Positions 17,613 through 26,857 of a stretch of 64,000 nucleotides of DNA are shown one piece after another. The translations under genes and the position numbers were made by a program. The notes beneath the pieces were generated by a model. It did no database searches, was not told the origin of the DNA, and saw only the letters and a list, made by a program, of their open reading frames with translations. Source of the DNA: Pararhodobacter sp. (GTDB lineage Bacteria; Pseudomonadota; Alphaproteobacteria; Rhodobacterales; Rhodobacteraceae). The stretch is taken from contig JAFIEK010000004.1 in the NCBI GenBank assembly GCA_020832545.1, positions 118,911-182,910 of the forward strand. The letters are read 5' to 3'. Each line of letters starts with the position of its first letter. Position 1 is the stretch's first letter.

Positions 17613-18839
17613 TCAGTCCGCGAAGAGCGGACAGGCGCTTTCCGACTGCGGGCGCCAGGCGTCTTCGGCCGCGATCTGGCCGATCACGTCATAATAATCC
17701 CAATCGCCGGTGGATTCATCGGGCGTTTTCACCCGCACCGCCAGCATCGGGTTCATGACCACGCCATCGGCGCGGATCGGCACGTCACGCATGATCATGT
17801 CGTTAACCGGGATTTCGCGCATCTGCTCCATCACCGCAACACCGTCGTCGGTTCCGGCGGCTTCGGCGGCGCGCAGAAAGTGGTTGACCGCCGAATAGGT
17901 CACCAACTGCGATTCATTGGGATAACGCCCCCCGTAGGCCGCCTGGTAGCGCTCGGTGAACTCGCGGGTTTCGTCGTTCATGTCCCAGTAGGCCGCGCTG
18001 GACAGGATGATGTTCTGCGTCGCATCCAGCCCCATGCCGTGCACGTTGTTCACCTGCATGCCCAGCGGTGCCAGGGTCTGGCCCGCTGCTATGATGCCAA
18101 ACTCTTCTGCCTGCTTGATGAGGTTCGCTAGGTCGGCACCGGCATTGGCAATGCCGATGGCCTGCGCGCCGCTGGCCTGCGCCATCAAGAGCTGCGACGA
18201 GAAATCATGCGCGCCCAACGGGTGCATGGTGGACCCTACGACAGTGCCGCCCGCCTCCTCGATGAAGCGTTCGGCATCGGCCTGCCACTGGTGGCCAAAG
18301 GTATAGTCCACGGTGATGAAATACCACGACATGTTCCCCTGCTCCAACTGCGCATTCACGGTGCCGCGCGCCAGAACATAGGTGTCATAGGCCCAGTTCG
18401 TGGTCATCGGCGAGCAGCGCGAATTCGTCGTCTCGGAGGTCGCCGTTCCGGCGATCAGATAGGGGCGGTTGTGCTCGCGCATCAGATCCTGCACCGCCAG
18501 CGCGATGGACGAGGCCGAGCATCCGACGATGGCATCCACGCCGCCCTCTTCGATCCAGCGGCGCGCGACGGACAGGCCGATGTCGGGCAGATTCTGGTCG
18601 TCGGCGATCACCACCTCGACCGGCACACCATTGATGGACCCGCCGTGATCCTCGATCGCGAGGCGCGCCGAGGCGACCGACCCGCCGCCGCAATTGTCCG
18701 AATAGGGCCCGGACTGGTCATTCATGATGCCAATGCGGATCACATCGTCAGAGTATTCAGCAAACGCTGCCGTGGTGGTCACGGTCAGCGCCGTGCAGGC
18801 CAGAAGCGCACCCAGCGCCCCGGTTTTCGTGTTGGTCAT
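17613..18839 (-). CDS. ABC transporter substrate-binding protein (branched-chain/urea/amide type)
   Basis: A 408-residue type I periplasmic binding protein (Peripla_BP_6). The signal peptide is MTNTKTGALGALLACTALTV with cleavage after AFAE near residue 28, followed by IRIGIMNDQSGPYSDNCGGG. The ATG at 18839 has GGGAGGAAGACA upstream. The matching permeases and ATPases are not adjacent but lie at 24.3-27.6 kb; both units carry the same TTCACA-NN-TGTGAA palindrome upstream, which ties them into one system. Such SBPs linked to catabolic genes often bind aromatic, alicyclic or short carboxylic acids rather than amino acids. Confidence 0.92.
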   Translation of the reverse strand: MTNTKTGALGALLACTALTVTTTAAFAEYSDDVIRIGIMNDQSGPYSDNCGGGSVASARLAIEDHGGSINGVPVEVVIADDQNLPDIGLSVARRWIEEGGVDAIVGCSASSIALAVQDLMREHNRPYLIAGTATSETTNSRCSPMTTNWAYDTYVLARGTVNAQLEQGNMSWYFITVDYTFGHQWQADAERFIEEAGGTVVGSTMHPLGAHDFSSQLLMAQASGAQAIGIANAGADLANLIKQAEEFGIIAAGQTLAPLGMQVNNVHGMGLDATQNIILSSAAYWDMNDETREFTERYQAAYGGRYPNESQLVTYSAVNHFLRAAEAAGTDDGVAVMEQMREIPVNDMIMRDVPIRADGVVMNPMLAVRVKTPDESTGDWDYYDVIGQIAAEDAWRPQSESACPLFAD

Positions 18840-18897
18840 TGTCTTCCTCCCATTGAAATGAAGGGGGCCTCCCGCCCCCATGATTCACGGCGCGGCC

Positions 18898-19656
18898 CTA
18901 CGAGAAGGCGTAGGTCACCCCTCCGTCCACGAACATCATGTCCCCGGTCACGAACGACGCATCATCGGACGCAAGGAAAACGGCTGCATTGGCGATATCG
19001 GCGGGCTGGCCCAGACGGCCCAGCGGCATGCGCTGGCGGCGGCGTTCCCAGCCTTCTTCGGTCACCACGAGATTGGCGCCATCGGTCTGCGTCGGCCCCG
19101 GCGCGATGGCATTGACGCGGATGTTGTCCGGCCCGTATTCGGCGGCGCCCGAACGTGTGGCGGCGGCCACGGCGGCCTTGACCGCGCTATACATGATGCC
19201 GTGTTTCATCGCCAGAACGGCCGAGGGCGAGGCGATGTTGACGATCGCCCCGCCGCCCCGCTCGCGCATCTGCGGTATGGCGGCCTGATAGCCCCAGATC
19301 ACACCCTTGAAGCCCACATCGATCATCCGCCCGATCATCGGCTCTGACTGCTCCTCCAGCGGTCCATAGCGGTTCCACATGGCGTTGTTGACCAGCGTGG
19401 TCATAGGCCCGAAAGCATGGCGCACCTGCGCGGCAGCGGTGAAGACCTCTTCGCGGATGGCGACATTGCCCTGAATGGCGATGGCCTGCCCGCCCGCCGC
19501 CTGAATGGCTTCAGCGGCCTCCTGCGCAACGTCAAGTTTCAGATCCATGACGCCAATGGCGGCCCCTTCACGCGCATAGGCCTCGCTAATGGCCCGCCCG
19601 ATGCCGCGCCCTCCACCCGTGACCAATGCCACCTGCCCGGCCAGCCTGCCTGCCAT
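18898..19656 (-). CDS. SDR family oxidoreductase
   Basis: A 252-residue classical short-chain dehydrogenase/reductase: TGGGRGIG (residues about 14-21) for NAD(P), catalytic Ser in IASPSAVLAM and YxxxK in YSAVKAAVAAATRSG, ending with the family FVTGDMMFVDGGVTY. The usual NNAG motif reads NNAMW, a small deviation. Start ATG 19656 has AGGAAGGA upstream. It heads the minus unit that includes the solute-binding protein and SMP-30 and is divergent from iclR. Likely role: alcohol/ketone interconversion of the imported substrate. Confidence 0.92.
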   Translation of the reverse strand: MAGRLAGQVALVTGGGRGIGRAISEAYAREGAAIGVMDLKLDVAQEAAEAIQAAGGQAIAIQGNVAIREEVFTAAAQVRHAFGPMTTLVNNAMWNRYGPLEEQSEPMIGRMIDVGFKGVIWGYQAAIPQMRERGGGAIVNIASPSAVLAMKHGIMYSAVKAAVAAATRSGAAEYGPDNIRVNAIAPGPTQTDGANLVVTEEGWERRRQRMPLGRLGQPADIANAAVFLASDDASFVTGDMMFVDGGVTYAFS

Positions 19657-19895
19657 GTCGTATTCCTTCCTCGCTTCAGGTCGCGCCCTTCGGGCTGACC
19701 GCCCTCCTGATCGTGCTCGATGCGAAAGGCGTGCGAATCCATCGCCCGGCCGCGCCTGAAACCCTGGGGCACTAGCGCGTTTTCGGGGCGGAAAAGCGCG
19801 GTTCCTCTGCCGCGAACCCTTTGCCTTTCGTGAGTGCCCTGAAGATTGCACGGGGATTTGCATGCGGCCACAAAATTTTGTAGATGTAGATGAAT

Positions 19896-19909
19896 TTCAC
19901 ACTTGTGAA
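19896..19909. promoter_or_regulatory. IclR-type operator candidate, site A
   Basis: TTCACA-CT-TGTGAA, a perfect 6-2-6 palindrome, lies 16 bases before the iclR start and 240 bases upstream of the divergent SDR gene. The same element recurs at 20716, 28814 and 31225. Confidence 0.75.
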
Positions 19910-19925
19910 TTCCCGGAGCGCGCCA

Positions 19926-20705
19926 ATGTCCAATGTCCAGGTCAAATCTGCCGTGCGCGCGTTCGAGATCCTTGAGCACTTCCGCCTGTCGCAGCAGCCG
20001 CGCACCATGTCGGAACTGTCCGTCGATCTGGGTTACCCTTTGTCGAGCACCACGGTTCTGCTGAAGACTCTCGTCAACCTTGGTTACCTCAATTACGACC
20101 GGGTGCGGCGCGTCTATTTCCCCACGCCCAAGGTCACCGGGCTGGGCGACTGGGTGCCGCGCGCGTTGTTCGGCCCATCCAAGATCATCGATGCCATGAA
20201 CGACGTGCACGCGCAGACCAGTGAGGGCATCTTCATCGGCACCCGCAACGATGTCTACCTGCAGTATCTGAAAACCAAACAGTCGATCCACGCCCTACGC
20301 TTCTATATCGACGAAGGAACGGTTCGCCCGATCACGCAATCCGCCGCGGGCTGGGTCTTGTTGTCCACCATGCCCGATGACAAGGTCGAGAACATGGTGC
20401 GCCGCGCCAATATCGCCACGCCGAATCCGACTGAGCGCGTACTGGTCAGCGACATCTTCCGGCGCATCGAAGAAATCCGGCTGCGTGGCTATGGCTGGGT
20501 CGAGGGCGTACCCTTTCCCGGCGGGGCGACCATCGCGGTGCTGATGCCCGGCACGATTCTGGAAAGCCCGGTAACGCTGGGTCTGGGCGGCGCTCAGGAA
20601 AGGGTGCGCAAGAACTTCGACAAATACCTTGCCGCCCTGCAGGACGCCGCGCGCGCCGCGAAATCCGAAGAACAGTTCGCCACCCCCATTCACATCGAGC
20701 TGTAG
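19926..20705 (+). CDS. IclR family transcriptional regulator of the catabolic island
   Basis: A 259-residue IclR protein: the wHTH at about residues 8-70 (MSELSVDLGYPLSSTTVLLK) and an effector domain to the end (ITQSAAGWVLLSTMPDDKVE). Start ATG 19926 has CCGGAG 8 bases upstream and avoids the palindrome; the earlier ATG at 19890 would put the operator inside the coding region. The protein is flanked by palindromes on both sides and is the best candidate for the factor binding all four TTCACA-NN-TGTGAA sites. Confidence 0.92.
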   Translation: MSNVQVKSAVRAFEILEHFRLSQQPRTMSELSVDLGYPLSSTTVLLKTLVNLGYLNYDRVRRVYFPTPKVTGLGDWVPRALFGPSKIIDAMNDVHAQTSEGIFIGTRNDVYLQYLKTKQSIHALRFYIDEGTVRPITQSAAGWVLLSTMPDDKVENMVRRANIATPNPTERVLVSDIFRRIEEIRLRGYGWVEGVPFPGGATIAVLMPGTILESPVTLGLGGAQERVRKNFDKYLAALQDAARAAKSEEQFATPIHIEL

Positions 20706-20715
20706 CACCCGCTCT

Positions 20716-20729
20716 TTCACAAATGTGAA
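20716..20729. promoter_or_regulatory. IclR-type operator candidate, site B
   Basis: TTCACA-AA-TGTGAA lies 11 bases after the iclR stop and about 160 bases before the monooxygenase start, so the monooxygenase-CoA ligase pair probably has its own controlled promoter in the 20706-20890 gap. Confidence 0.75.
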
Positions 20730-20890
20730 TGTTCAGCGACAGCCCGCTGAATCATTGCCTGATCGGCGCAAACAGGCTTTCATCCTCTCTGACAGCAGCG
20801 GCTTTCCATTATCACAGGTCGTCACGGGGACAGGAGGGTTTCCCTGTGCGCCCCGGCCTGCTGCGTGCAATTCGAACGGAGGGGGCGGAC

Positions 20891-22549
20891 ATGGCGCAAG
20901 ACACTTCGCGCGCACAGTGCGTGGACATGGTCATCGTGGGCGCGGGATTCGGGGGCATGTATGCCACCTGGAAATTCCGCGAAATGGGGCTGGATATCGT
21001 CAGCATCGAGGAAGGCGGCGATGTCGGCGGCGTGTGGTACTGGAACCGCTACCCGGGCGCGCGCTGCGATCTGCTGTCGGTCGACTACAGCTATGGCTTT
21101 TCCGACGCGGTGCAGCAGGAATGGTCATGGTCTGAAGAATTCGCAGCCCAGCCCGAGATTCTGACCTATGCAAATTTCGTGGCCGACCGGCTAGACCTGC
21201 GCAAGCATTACCGGTTCAGCACCCGCGTGATCAGCGCGAAATGGGATGACACACGCAACCTCTGGACCGTGCGCACCAGCGATGGCGCGGTGTTCGAGGC
21301 GCGGTTCTGCGTCATGTCCACCGGCCCGCTGTCGATGCCCACAGATCCCGACATTCCCGGCCTTTCCAGCTACAAGGGGATGGTGCTGCGCGCCGCGAAA
21401 TGGCCGCATGATCCTGTCGATCTGCAGGGCAAGCGGGTTGGTGTGATCGGCACGGGTTCCAGCGGGATGCAGATCATCCAGACGCTGGGTCGCACCGATT
21501 GCGAAGTTTTCGTTTTCCAACGCACCCCCAGCTTCACGCTTCCGATGCGCAACCGCAAACTGGATGACGCCTATCAGACCGAGCTGAAGCGCAACTACCC
21601 CGCTATCCGCGCGGCCTGCCGCATGAACCCGACGGGCGGTGCGCGGCCTGTGTCCACCCGGCCTTTTTTCAGCCTTCCAGCCGATCACCGGCAAGAGCTG
21701 ATGGAACAGGCATGGGCGCATGGCGGGCATACGTTCCTGGGTATCTTCTCGGACCTGATGACCAATCAGGAGGCCAATGATCAGGTCGCCGATTTCGTGC
21801 GCGACAAGATCGCCCAGATCGTCACCGACCAACAACTGGCCGAGAAGCTGAAGCCGCGCGGCTATCCGATTTTTGCGCGCAGGCCCTGTCTGGATACGGA
21901 GTATTACGAGACCTACAATCTGCCCAATGTGCATCTGATCGACTGTCTAGAAGATCCGATTGCCGAGATCACACCGCGCGGCGTGCGCACGCAGTCGGGC
22001 GAGACTGAGCTGGATGTGCTGATCCTTGCCACCGGCTATGACGCGCTGACCGGCGCCATGCTCTCGTTCGAGATCACGGGCCGTCAGGGCCGCCCGCTGG
22101 CCGAGAAATGGGCCGGCGGCCCGCGCTCGCTTCTGGGGATCGTAATCGAGGGGTTCCCCAACCTGTTCATGACCACCGGCCCCAACGGCCCCGCGGCGCT
22201 GGCCAATATCGTGACTATCAGCGAAAATGACGTGGACTGGATCGCCGATGTGATCACCCATATGGACCAGACTGGGCAAGCCGCCGTCGAAGCCTCGACC
22301 GAGGCCGAGGACTCCTGGATGGAGCGGATTCACCAGACGGCGAGCAACTCTCTGATGCTCAAGGCCAAAACCTGGTGGGTGGGCTCGAACGTGAAGGGCA
22401 AGCCTCAGGGCATGCTGATGTTCACCGGCGGGTTCCACAAGTATCGCGAAGCCTGCGAGGCGATCGCCGCCAATGGCTACCGCGATCTGGTGTTCGACAG
22501 TGCGGGCAGTGCCGCCAGCCCCAATGTCAAAGCCGCCGCCGCGCAATAA
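20891..22549 (+). CDS. FAD-dependent monooxygenase, Baeyer-Villiger (type I) family
   Basis: A 552-residue flavoprotein of the cyclohexanone/phenylacetone monooxygenase group. It shows an FAD-binding GAGFGG (residues 17-22), the BVMO hallmark WYWNRYPGARCD (49-60) and an NADPH-binding GTGSSG (187-192). The BVMO fingerprint F-x-G-x3-H-x3-W reads Y-K-G-M-V-L-R-A-A-K-W (161-171), with Arg in place of the conserved His. Type I BVMOs insert oxygen next to a ketone, giving an ester or lactone. Start ATG 20891 follows GGAGGGGG. It pairs with the CoA ligase 64 bases downstream. The fingerprint deviation leaves open an atypical substrate or N/S-oxygenation. Confidence 0.9.
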   Translation: MAQDTSRAQCVDMVIVGAGFGGMYATWKFREMGLDIVSIEEGGDVGGVWYWNRYPGARCDLLSVDYSYGFSDAVQQEWSWSEEFAAQPEILTYANFVADRLDLRKHYRFSTRVISAKWDDTRNLWTVRTSDGAVFEARFCVMSTGPLSMPTDPDIPGLSSYKGMVLRAAKWPHDPVDLQGKRVGVIGTGSSGMQIIQTLGRTDCEVFVFQRTPSFTLPMRNRKLDDAYQTELKRNYPAIRAACRMNPTGGARPVSTRPFFSLPADHRQELMEQAWAHGGHTFLGIFSDLMTNQEANDQVADFVRDKIAQIVTDQQLAEKLKPRGYPIFARRPCLDTEYYETYNLPNVHLIDCLEDPIAEITPRGVRTQSGETELDVLILATGYDALTGAMLSFEITGRQGRPLAEKWAGGPRSLLGIVIEGFPNLFMTTGPNGPAALANIVTISENDVDWIADVITHMDQTGQAAVEASTEAEDSWMERIHQTASNSLMLKAKTWWVGSNVKGKPQGMLMFTGGFHKYREACEAIAANGYRDLVFDSAGSAASPNVKAAAAQ

Positions 22550-22613
22550 CGCGCGCCCCTGCAATGCGCGGCCCCGGCCCCAATGGGCCGACCGCCTTGA
22601 TCCGGAGCATATT

Positions 22614-24251
22614 ATGTTAGGCCTGATGCAGGATCGGCCCTTGCTGATCTCGTCCCTTCTGACCCACGCCGAAACCTATCACCGCGAGAACACCATCGTC
22701 AGCGCCCCCTGCGAAGGCGGAATCGTCCGCTCAAGTTGGGGGGAAACCGCCCTGCGCGCGCGGCAGGGCGCGCAGGCGCTGGCGCGGCTGGGGGTCAACC
22801 CCGGCGACCGGGTGGCGACGCTGGCATGGAACACCCATCGCCATCTTGAGCTCTACTTCGCGGTTCCGGGCATGGGGGCCGTGCTGCACACCGTCAACCC
22901 GCGCCTGTTCGCTGAGCAGCTGGACTACATCCTCAACCACGGCGCGGCCGGGGTTCTGGCCTTTGATCTGCCGTTTCTGGATCTGGTGGATTCGCTCGCC
23001 CCCAAACTGACGCATCTGCGCCACAAGGTGGTGCTGACCGATGCCGCGCATATGCCCGACGGCCGCGATGATCTGCTGTGCTATGAGACGCTTCTGGCGG
23101 CGGAATCCGGCGATCTGGTCTGGCCCGCCTTTGACGAGCGCACGGCCTCGGGCCTTTGCTACACCTCGGGCACCACGGGTGATCCCAAGGGGGTGCTTTA
23201 TTCCCACCGCTCGACAGTGCTGCACGCCTTCCTGTGTTGTCAGGCCGACGGGCTTCACCTGTCGCGCGCGGACAGCACGCTTTTGGCGGTGCCGCTGTTT
23301 CACGTCAACGCCTGGGGCATTCCATATGCCTCGGCGATGTGCGGGGCGAAGGTGGTTCTGCCGGGGCCAAAGCTGGATGGGCAAAGCCTGTATGAGCTGG
23401 CGCGCGCCGAGGAATGCACCTTTTCGCTGGGCGTGCCGACCGTCTGGATCGGCCTTTTCAAGTATCTGGAGGATGCCGGGATCGACCCGGCGCTTCTGCC
23501 CTTCCAGCGCCTGCTGATCGGCGGTTCTGCCGCGCCGCGTGCGCTGCTGCAGCGCTTCCATGATGCCGGTATCCACGCCTTTCAGGCCTGGGGCATGAGC
23601 GAGACAAGCCCCGTTGCCACCGTCGCCACACTACTGCCCCATCACCGCGAACTGCCGCGCGACCAGCAGATAGACGTGCTGGCGCGTCAGGGTCGGGCGA
23701 TGTTCGGGGTTGAGCTGCGGATCGTGGGCGAGGATGGCGCTGATCTGCCGCATGACGGCAGCGTCACGGGCGAGTTGATGGTCCGGGGGCCCTGGGTGAC
23801 ATCGGGCTATTATGGCGGGGTCGGCGGGGATGTACTGGACGGCGAGGGATGGTTTGCCACCGGTGATGTCGCGCGCATCGACAGTGAAGGGTTTGTCACC
23901 CTGACTGACCGCTCCAAGGACGTGATCAAGTCCGGCGGCGAGTGGATCAGCTCGATCGAGCTGGAAAACGCCGCCCTTGGCCACCCCGCAGTTGAAGCCG
24001 CCGCCGTAGTGGGTGTGGCACATGAACGCTGGCAGGAGCGCCCCTTGATGCTGGTTATCCGCAAGCCCGGCGGCAGTGCGACAGCGCAGGATATCCTTGA
24101 TTTTCTGGCCGGCAAGGTAGTGGGCTGGTGGCTGCCCGATGATGTGGTTTTCGTCGACAACCTGCCGCTGACCGCCACCGGCAAGCTGGACAAGAAGGTG
24201 CTGCGCAAGCAGTACATAAACCACCTGATCACCGCAGAGACGGGGGCCTGA
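22614..24251 (+). CDS. AMP-forming acyl-CoA synthetase (medium/long-chain type)
   Basis: A 545-residue ANL-superfamily acid:CoA ligase. YTSGTTGDPKGVLYSH (about 183-198) is the P-loop-like A3 motif, QAWGMSETSP the A5 motif, GWFATGDVARID the A7/A8 region with the adenylate-binding Asp, and LTATGKLDKKVLRK carries the catalytic Lys near the C-terminus. Start ATG 22614 has CGGAG upstream. It would activate a hydroxy- or oxo-acid released after lactone opening. A strong terminator follows. Confidence 0.93.
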   Translation: MLGLMQDRPLLISSLLTHAETYHRENTIVSAPCEGGIVRSSWGETALRARQGAQALARLGVNPGDRVATLAWNTHRHLELYFAVPGMGAVLHTVNPRLFAEQLDYILNHGAAGVLAFDLPFLDLVDSLAPKLTHLRHKVVLTDAAHMPDGRDDLLCYETLLAAESGDLVWPAFDERTASGLCYTSGTTGDPKGVLYSHRSTVLHAFLCCQADGLHLSRADSTLLAVPLFHVNAWGIPYASAMCGAKVVLPGPKLDGQSLYELARAEECTFSLGVPTVWIGLFKYLEDAGIDPALLPFQRLLIGGSAAPRALLQRFHDAGIHAFQAWGMSETSPVATVATLLPHHRELPRDQQIDVLARQGRAMFGVELRIVGEDGADLPHDGSVTGELMVRGPWVTSGYYGGVGGDVLDGEGWFATGDVARIDSEGFVTLTDRSKDVIKSGGEWISSIELENAALGHPAVEAAAVVGVAHERWQERPLMLVIRKPGGSATAQDILDFLAGKVVGWWLPDDVVFVDNLPLTATGKLDKKVLRKQYINHLITAETGA

Positions 24252-24271
24252 ACACTGCGACTGACACAAAA

Positions 24272-24298
24272 ACGCCGCCTTCTTCATGAAGGCGGCGT
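24272..24298. terminator. Bidirectional rho-independent terminator
   Basis: An 11-base perfect stem (ACGCCGCCTTC / GAAGGCGGCGT) with a 5-base loop lies between the convergent CoA ligase (+) and livM-like (-) genes. It is flanked by CTTTCT on the plus-strand exit and by a run of five T on the minus-strand exit. Confidence 0.9.
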
Positions 24299-24337
24299 CT
24301 TTCTATCAGATGTATCGCAGACTGGGCGGGCAGCCCC

Positions 24338-25264
24338 TCAGGACCTGACAACGACGCGCCGATAGAGCGCCTTTGCCGCGCCGACAATGCCCTGACGCAT
24401 GAACAGGATCACCGCCAGGAACACACTGCCCTGAATGATCAGCGCCCATTCGCCGAAATGCGCCAGATAGTCATGCAGCACGACAACCAGCGCCGCGCCC
24501 ACCACCGGCCCGGCCAGCGTGCCCAGCCCGCCCAGAAGCGTCATGAAGATGATCGTGCCCGAGACATGCCAAGAGACATCATGCAACGTGGCGATCTGGA
24601 ACACCGTGGCCTTCATCGCGCCCGCCAGCCCGGCCAGCCCCGCCGACAGCGTGATGGCAAGGATCTTGAACTGCACCGGGTTAAAGCCCAGCGAATCCAC
24701 CCGCGCCTCGTTGTCGCGGATCGCGCGCAGCACCTCGCCAAAGGGCGAATGCACGATACGGTAGACCGCCGCAATGGCCAGAACCGTGATGGCGAGTATC
24801 AGATAGTAGAGCGTGAAACTGCTGGAGACATTGATGACCCCGAAAAGCGCCGAACGCGGAATGCCCTGCATTCCATCCTCACCTCCGGTGAAGGGCGCGC
24901 GCAGCAAGAGGAAGTAGATGAACTGCGCAATGGCGAAGGTGATCATCGCAAACTGGATGCCCCCGCGCCGCGCCGATATCAAGCCGACCAGATACCCCAA
25001 CACCGCCATGGCCAACGTGGCAGCGAGAAAGGCCAGTTCGATGGTGATGGCGGTGTTCTTCAGCAGCCATCCCGCGATATAGGCGGCGGTGCCGAAGAAC
25101 ATAGCATGGCCGAAACACAACAGCCCGGCAAAGCCCAGCAGCAGGTTGAACGACGCGGCGAAGACCACGAAGCACAAGATGGTCATCAGCAGGATCGGAT
25201 AGACTTGGAATGGCGCGGCAAGGGCTGCGATGCCAAGGGCCGCGAACAGGACATAGCGCGTCAT
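24338..25264 (-). CDS. livM: Branched-chain-type ABC transporter permease (LivM-like)
   Basis: A 308-residue inner-membrane permease with about eight to ten hydrophobic helices and the LivM/LivH coupling segment GEVLRAIRDNEARVDSLGFN (EAA-like loop contacting the ATPases). The start overlaps the stop of the livH-like gene as ATGA. It is the last gene of the operon crotonase-livG-livF-livH-livM and ends 40 bases before a terminator. It serves the solute-binding protein at 17.6 kb (inference). Confidence 0.92.
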   Translation of the reverse strand: MTRYVLFAALGIAALAAPFQVYPILLMTILCFVVFAASFNLLLGFAGLLCFGHAMFFGTAAYIAGWLLKNTAITIELAFLAATLAMAVLGYLVGLISARRGGIQFAMITFAIAQFIYFLLLRAPFTGGEDGMQGIPRSALFGVINVSSSFTLYYLILAITVLAIAAVYRIVHSPFGEVLRAIRDNEARVDSLGFNPVQFKILAITLSAGLAGLAGAMKATVFQIATLHDVSWHVSGTIIFMTLLGGLGTLAGPVVGAALVVVLHDYLAHFGEWALIIQGSVFLAVILFMRQGIVGAAKALYRRVVVRS

Positions 25265-26145
25265 CTGGATTTCTCCGCTGCGGAAAACAGGCCCTGGGGC
25301 CGCAGGATCAGGGCCAGGATCATGATCACGAAGATCGCCAGGTGCGAGCCTTCGGGATAAAAGACCTTGGTCAGCCCCTCGACAATGCCGATCAGGTAGC
25401 CGGTCAGGATTGCCCCGATGATCGACCCCATGCCGCCGATCACCACCACGGCGAAGATGACGATCATCAGGTTGGACCCCATCGAGGGCGAGACCTGATA
25501 GATCGGCGCGGCCAGCACGCCGCCAAGCGCGGCCAGCGCGACGCCCAGACCATAGGTCAGGCTTTTCATCAGGGGCACGTTGATGCCGAATGATTCAACG
25601 ATTTCCGAACGCTCGTTGGCGGCGCGCAAGTACGCACCCAGCTTGGTCTTTTCGATCAGATACCAGACCGCCACGCAGACGATCAGCGAAAACACCAGCA
25701 CCCAGGCACGATACCAGGGCAGGAACATGAAGCCCAGGTTTACGCCGCCCGGCAGGGGCGATCGATAGGGCAGGCCCGACGCCCCGAACTGCAGCCGCAT
25801 CAGCCCCTCGATGATCAACACCGCAGCGAATGTGGCCAGCAGGCTGTAGAGGTGATCAAGCTCCTGTATCGGTTTGAGGATCAGCCGCTCCATCACAATC
25901 CCGAACGCCCCCACCACAATTGGCGCGATCATCAACGCGCCCCAGTAGGGCACGCCGAAGCTGTTGAGCAGGATCAGCGCCACGAAAGCGCCCAACATGT
26001 AAAGCGCGCCATGCGCGAAATTGACGACATGCATAAGGCCGAAAATGATGGCGAGGCCGAGCGCCAGCATCGCGTAGAACGAGCCGTTGATCAGCCCGAT
26101 CAACAGCTGACCCATCAGCAACTGGATGGTAATGTGGTCGAACAT
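25261..26145 (-). CDS. livH: Branched-chain-type ABC transporter permease (LivH-like)
   Basis: A 294-residue permease: INGSFYAMLALGLAIIFGLM and HVVNFAHGALYMLGAFVAL are classic LivH helices, and LGAYLRAANERSEIVESFGI is the ATPase-coupling loop. ATG 26145 is used because it begins 4 bases after the livF stop with a GGGGG Shine-Dalgarno; a longer frame upstream would overlap livF. Confidence 0.92.
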   Translation of the reverse strand: MFDHITIQLLMGQLLIGLINGSFYAMLALGLAIIFGLMHVVNFAHGALYMLGAFVALILLNSFGVPYWGALMIAPIVVGAFGIVMERLILKPIQELDHLYSLLATFAAVLIIEGLMRLQFGASGLPYRSPLPGGVNLGFMFLPWYRAWVLVFSLIVCVAVWYLIEKTKLGAYLRAANERSEIVESFGINVPLMKSLTYGLGVALAALGGVLAAPIYQVSPSMGSNLMIVIFAVVVIGGMGSIIGAILTGYLIGIVEGLTKVFYPEGSHLAIFVIMILALILRPQGLFSAAEKSR

Positions 26146-26149
26146 CGGA

Positions 26150-26857
26150 TCAGACCCCCAGATAATTCTTGACGCGGCCCAGATTGGCCTCGACTTCGGC
26201 GGCATCGAGGGTGTCGACGACGACCCCGTTCTCCACTACGACATGCCGGTCAGCGACACGGCGCGCGAATTGCAGGTTCTGTTCCACCAGAAGGATGGTG
26301 AACCCCTGTTCCTTCAGTTGCAGGATCTTCTCACCGATCTCGCGCACAACCACCGGCGCCAGCCCCTCGCTGGGCTCATCGAGCAACAGAAACCGCGCGC
26401 CGGTGCGCAGGATGCGCGCGATCGCCAGCATCTGCTGCTCACCCCCCGACAGCTTTGCCCCGCCGCTGCGCAGCCGCTGTTGCAGGTTCGGAAACTGGCG
26501 CAGAAGGTCGTCATCGGAAATACCGCCGGGTTTCAGGACCGGCGGAAGGGTCAGGTTCTCGGCCACGGTAAGCGAGGCAAAGATCGCGCGCTCTTCCGGG
26601 CAATAGGCGATGCCCCGGCGCGCAATCTGATAGGTCCGCCTGTTGATCGTTTCCTGCCCGTCAAAGCGGATCGACCCCTTGCGCTTCTTCACAATCCCCA
26701 TGATCGAGCGCAGGGTGGTGGACTTGCCCGCGCCGTTGCGGCCGATCAGCGTGACCAGCTCGCCCGGGCGGACGGTGAAGTTCATGCCATGCAGCGCCTT
26801 GGACTCGCCATACCAGGCGTGCAGATCCGCGACGGTCAGCAAGGGGTCATTCGTCAT
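26150..26857 (-). CDS. livF: ABC transporter ATP-binding protein (LivF-like)
   Basis: A 235-residue ABC ATPase with Walker A GRNGAGKST (39-47), signature LSGGEQQM, Walker B FLLLDEPSEGL and H-loop ILLVEQN. The family ending KNYLGV is typical of LivF. Its start overlaps the end of the livG-like gene by 11 bases. It energises import together with the partner ATPase. Confidence 0.94.
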   Translation of the reverse strand: MTNDPLLTVADLHAWYGESKALHGMNFTVRPGELVTLIGRNGAGKSTTLRSIMGIVKKRKGSIRFDGQETINRRTYQIARRGIAYCPEERAIFASLTVAENLTLPPVLKPGGISDDDLLRQFPNLQQRLRSGGAKLSGGEQQMLAIARILRTGARFLLLDEPSEGLAPVVVREIGEKILQLKEQGFTILLVEQNLQFARRVADRHVVVENGVVVDTLDAAEVEANLGRVKNYLGV

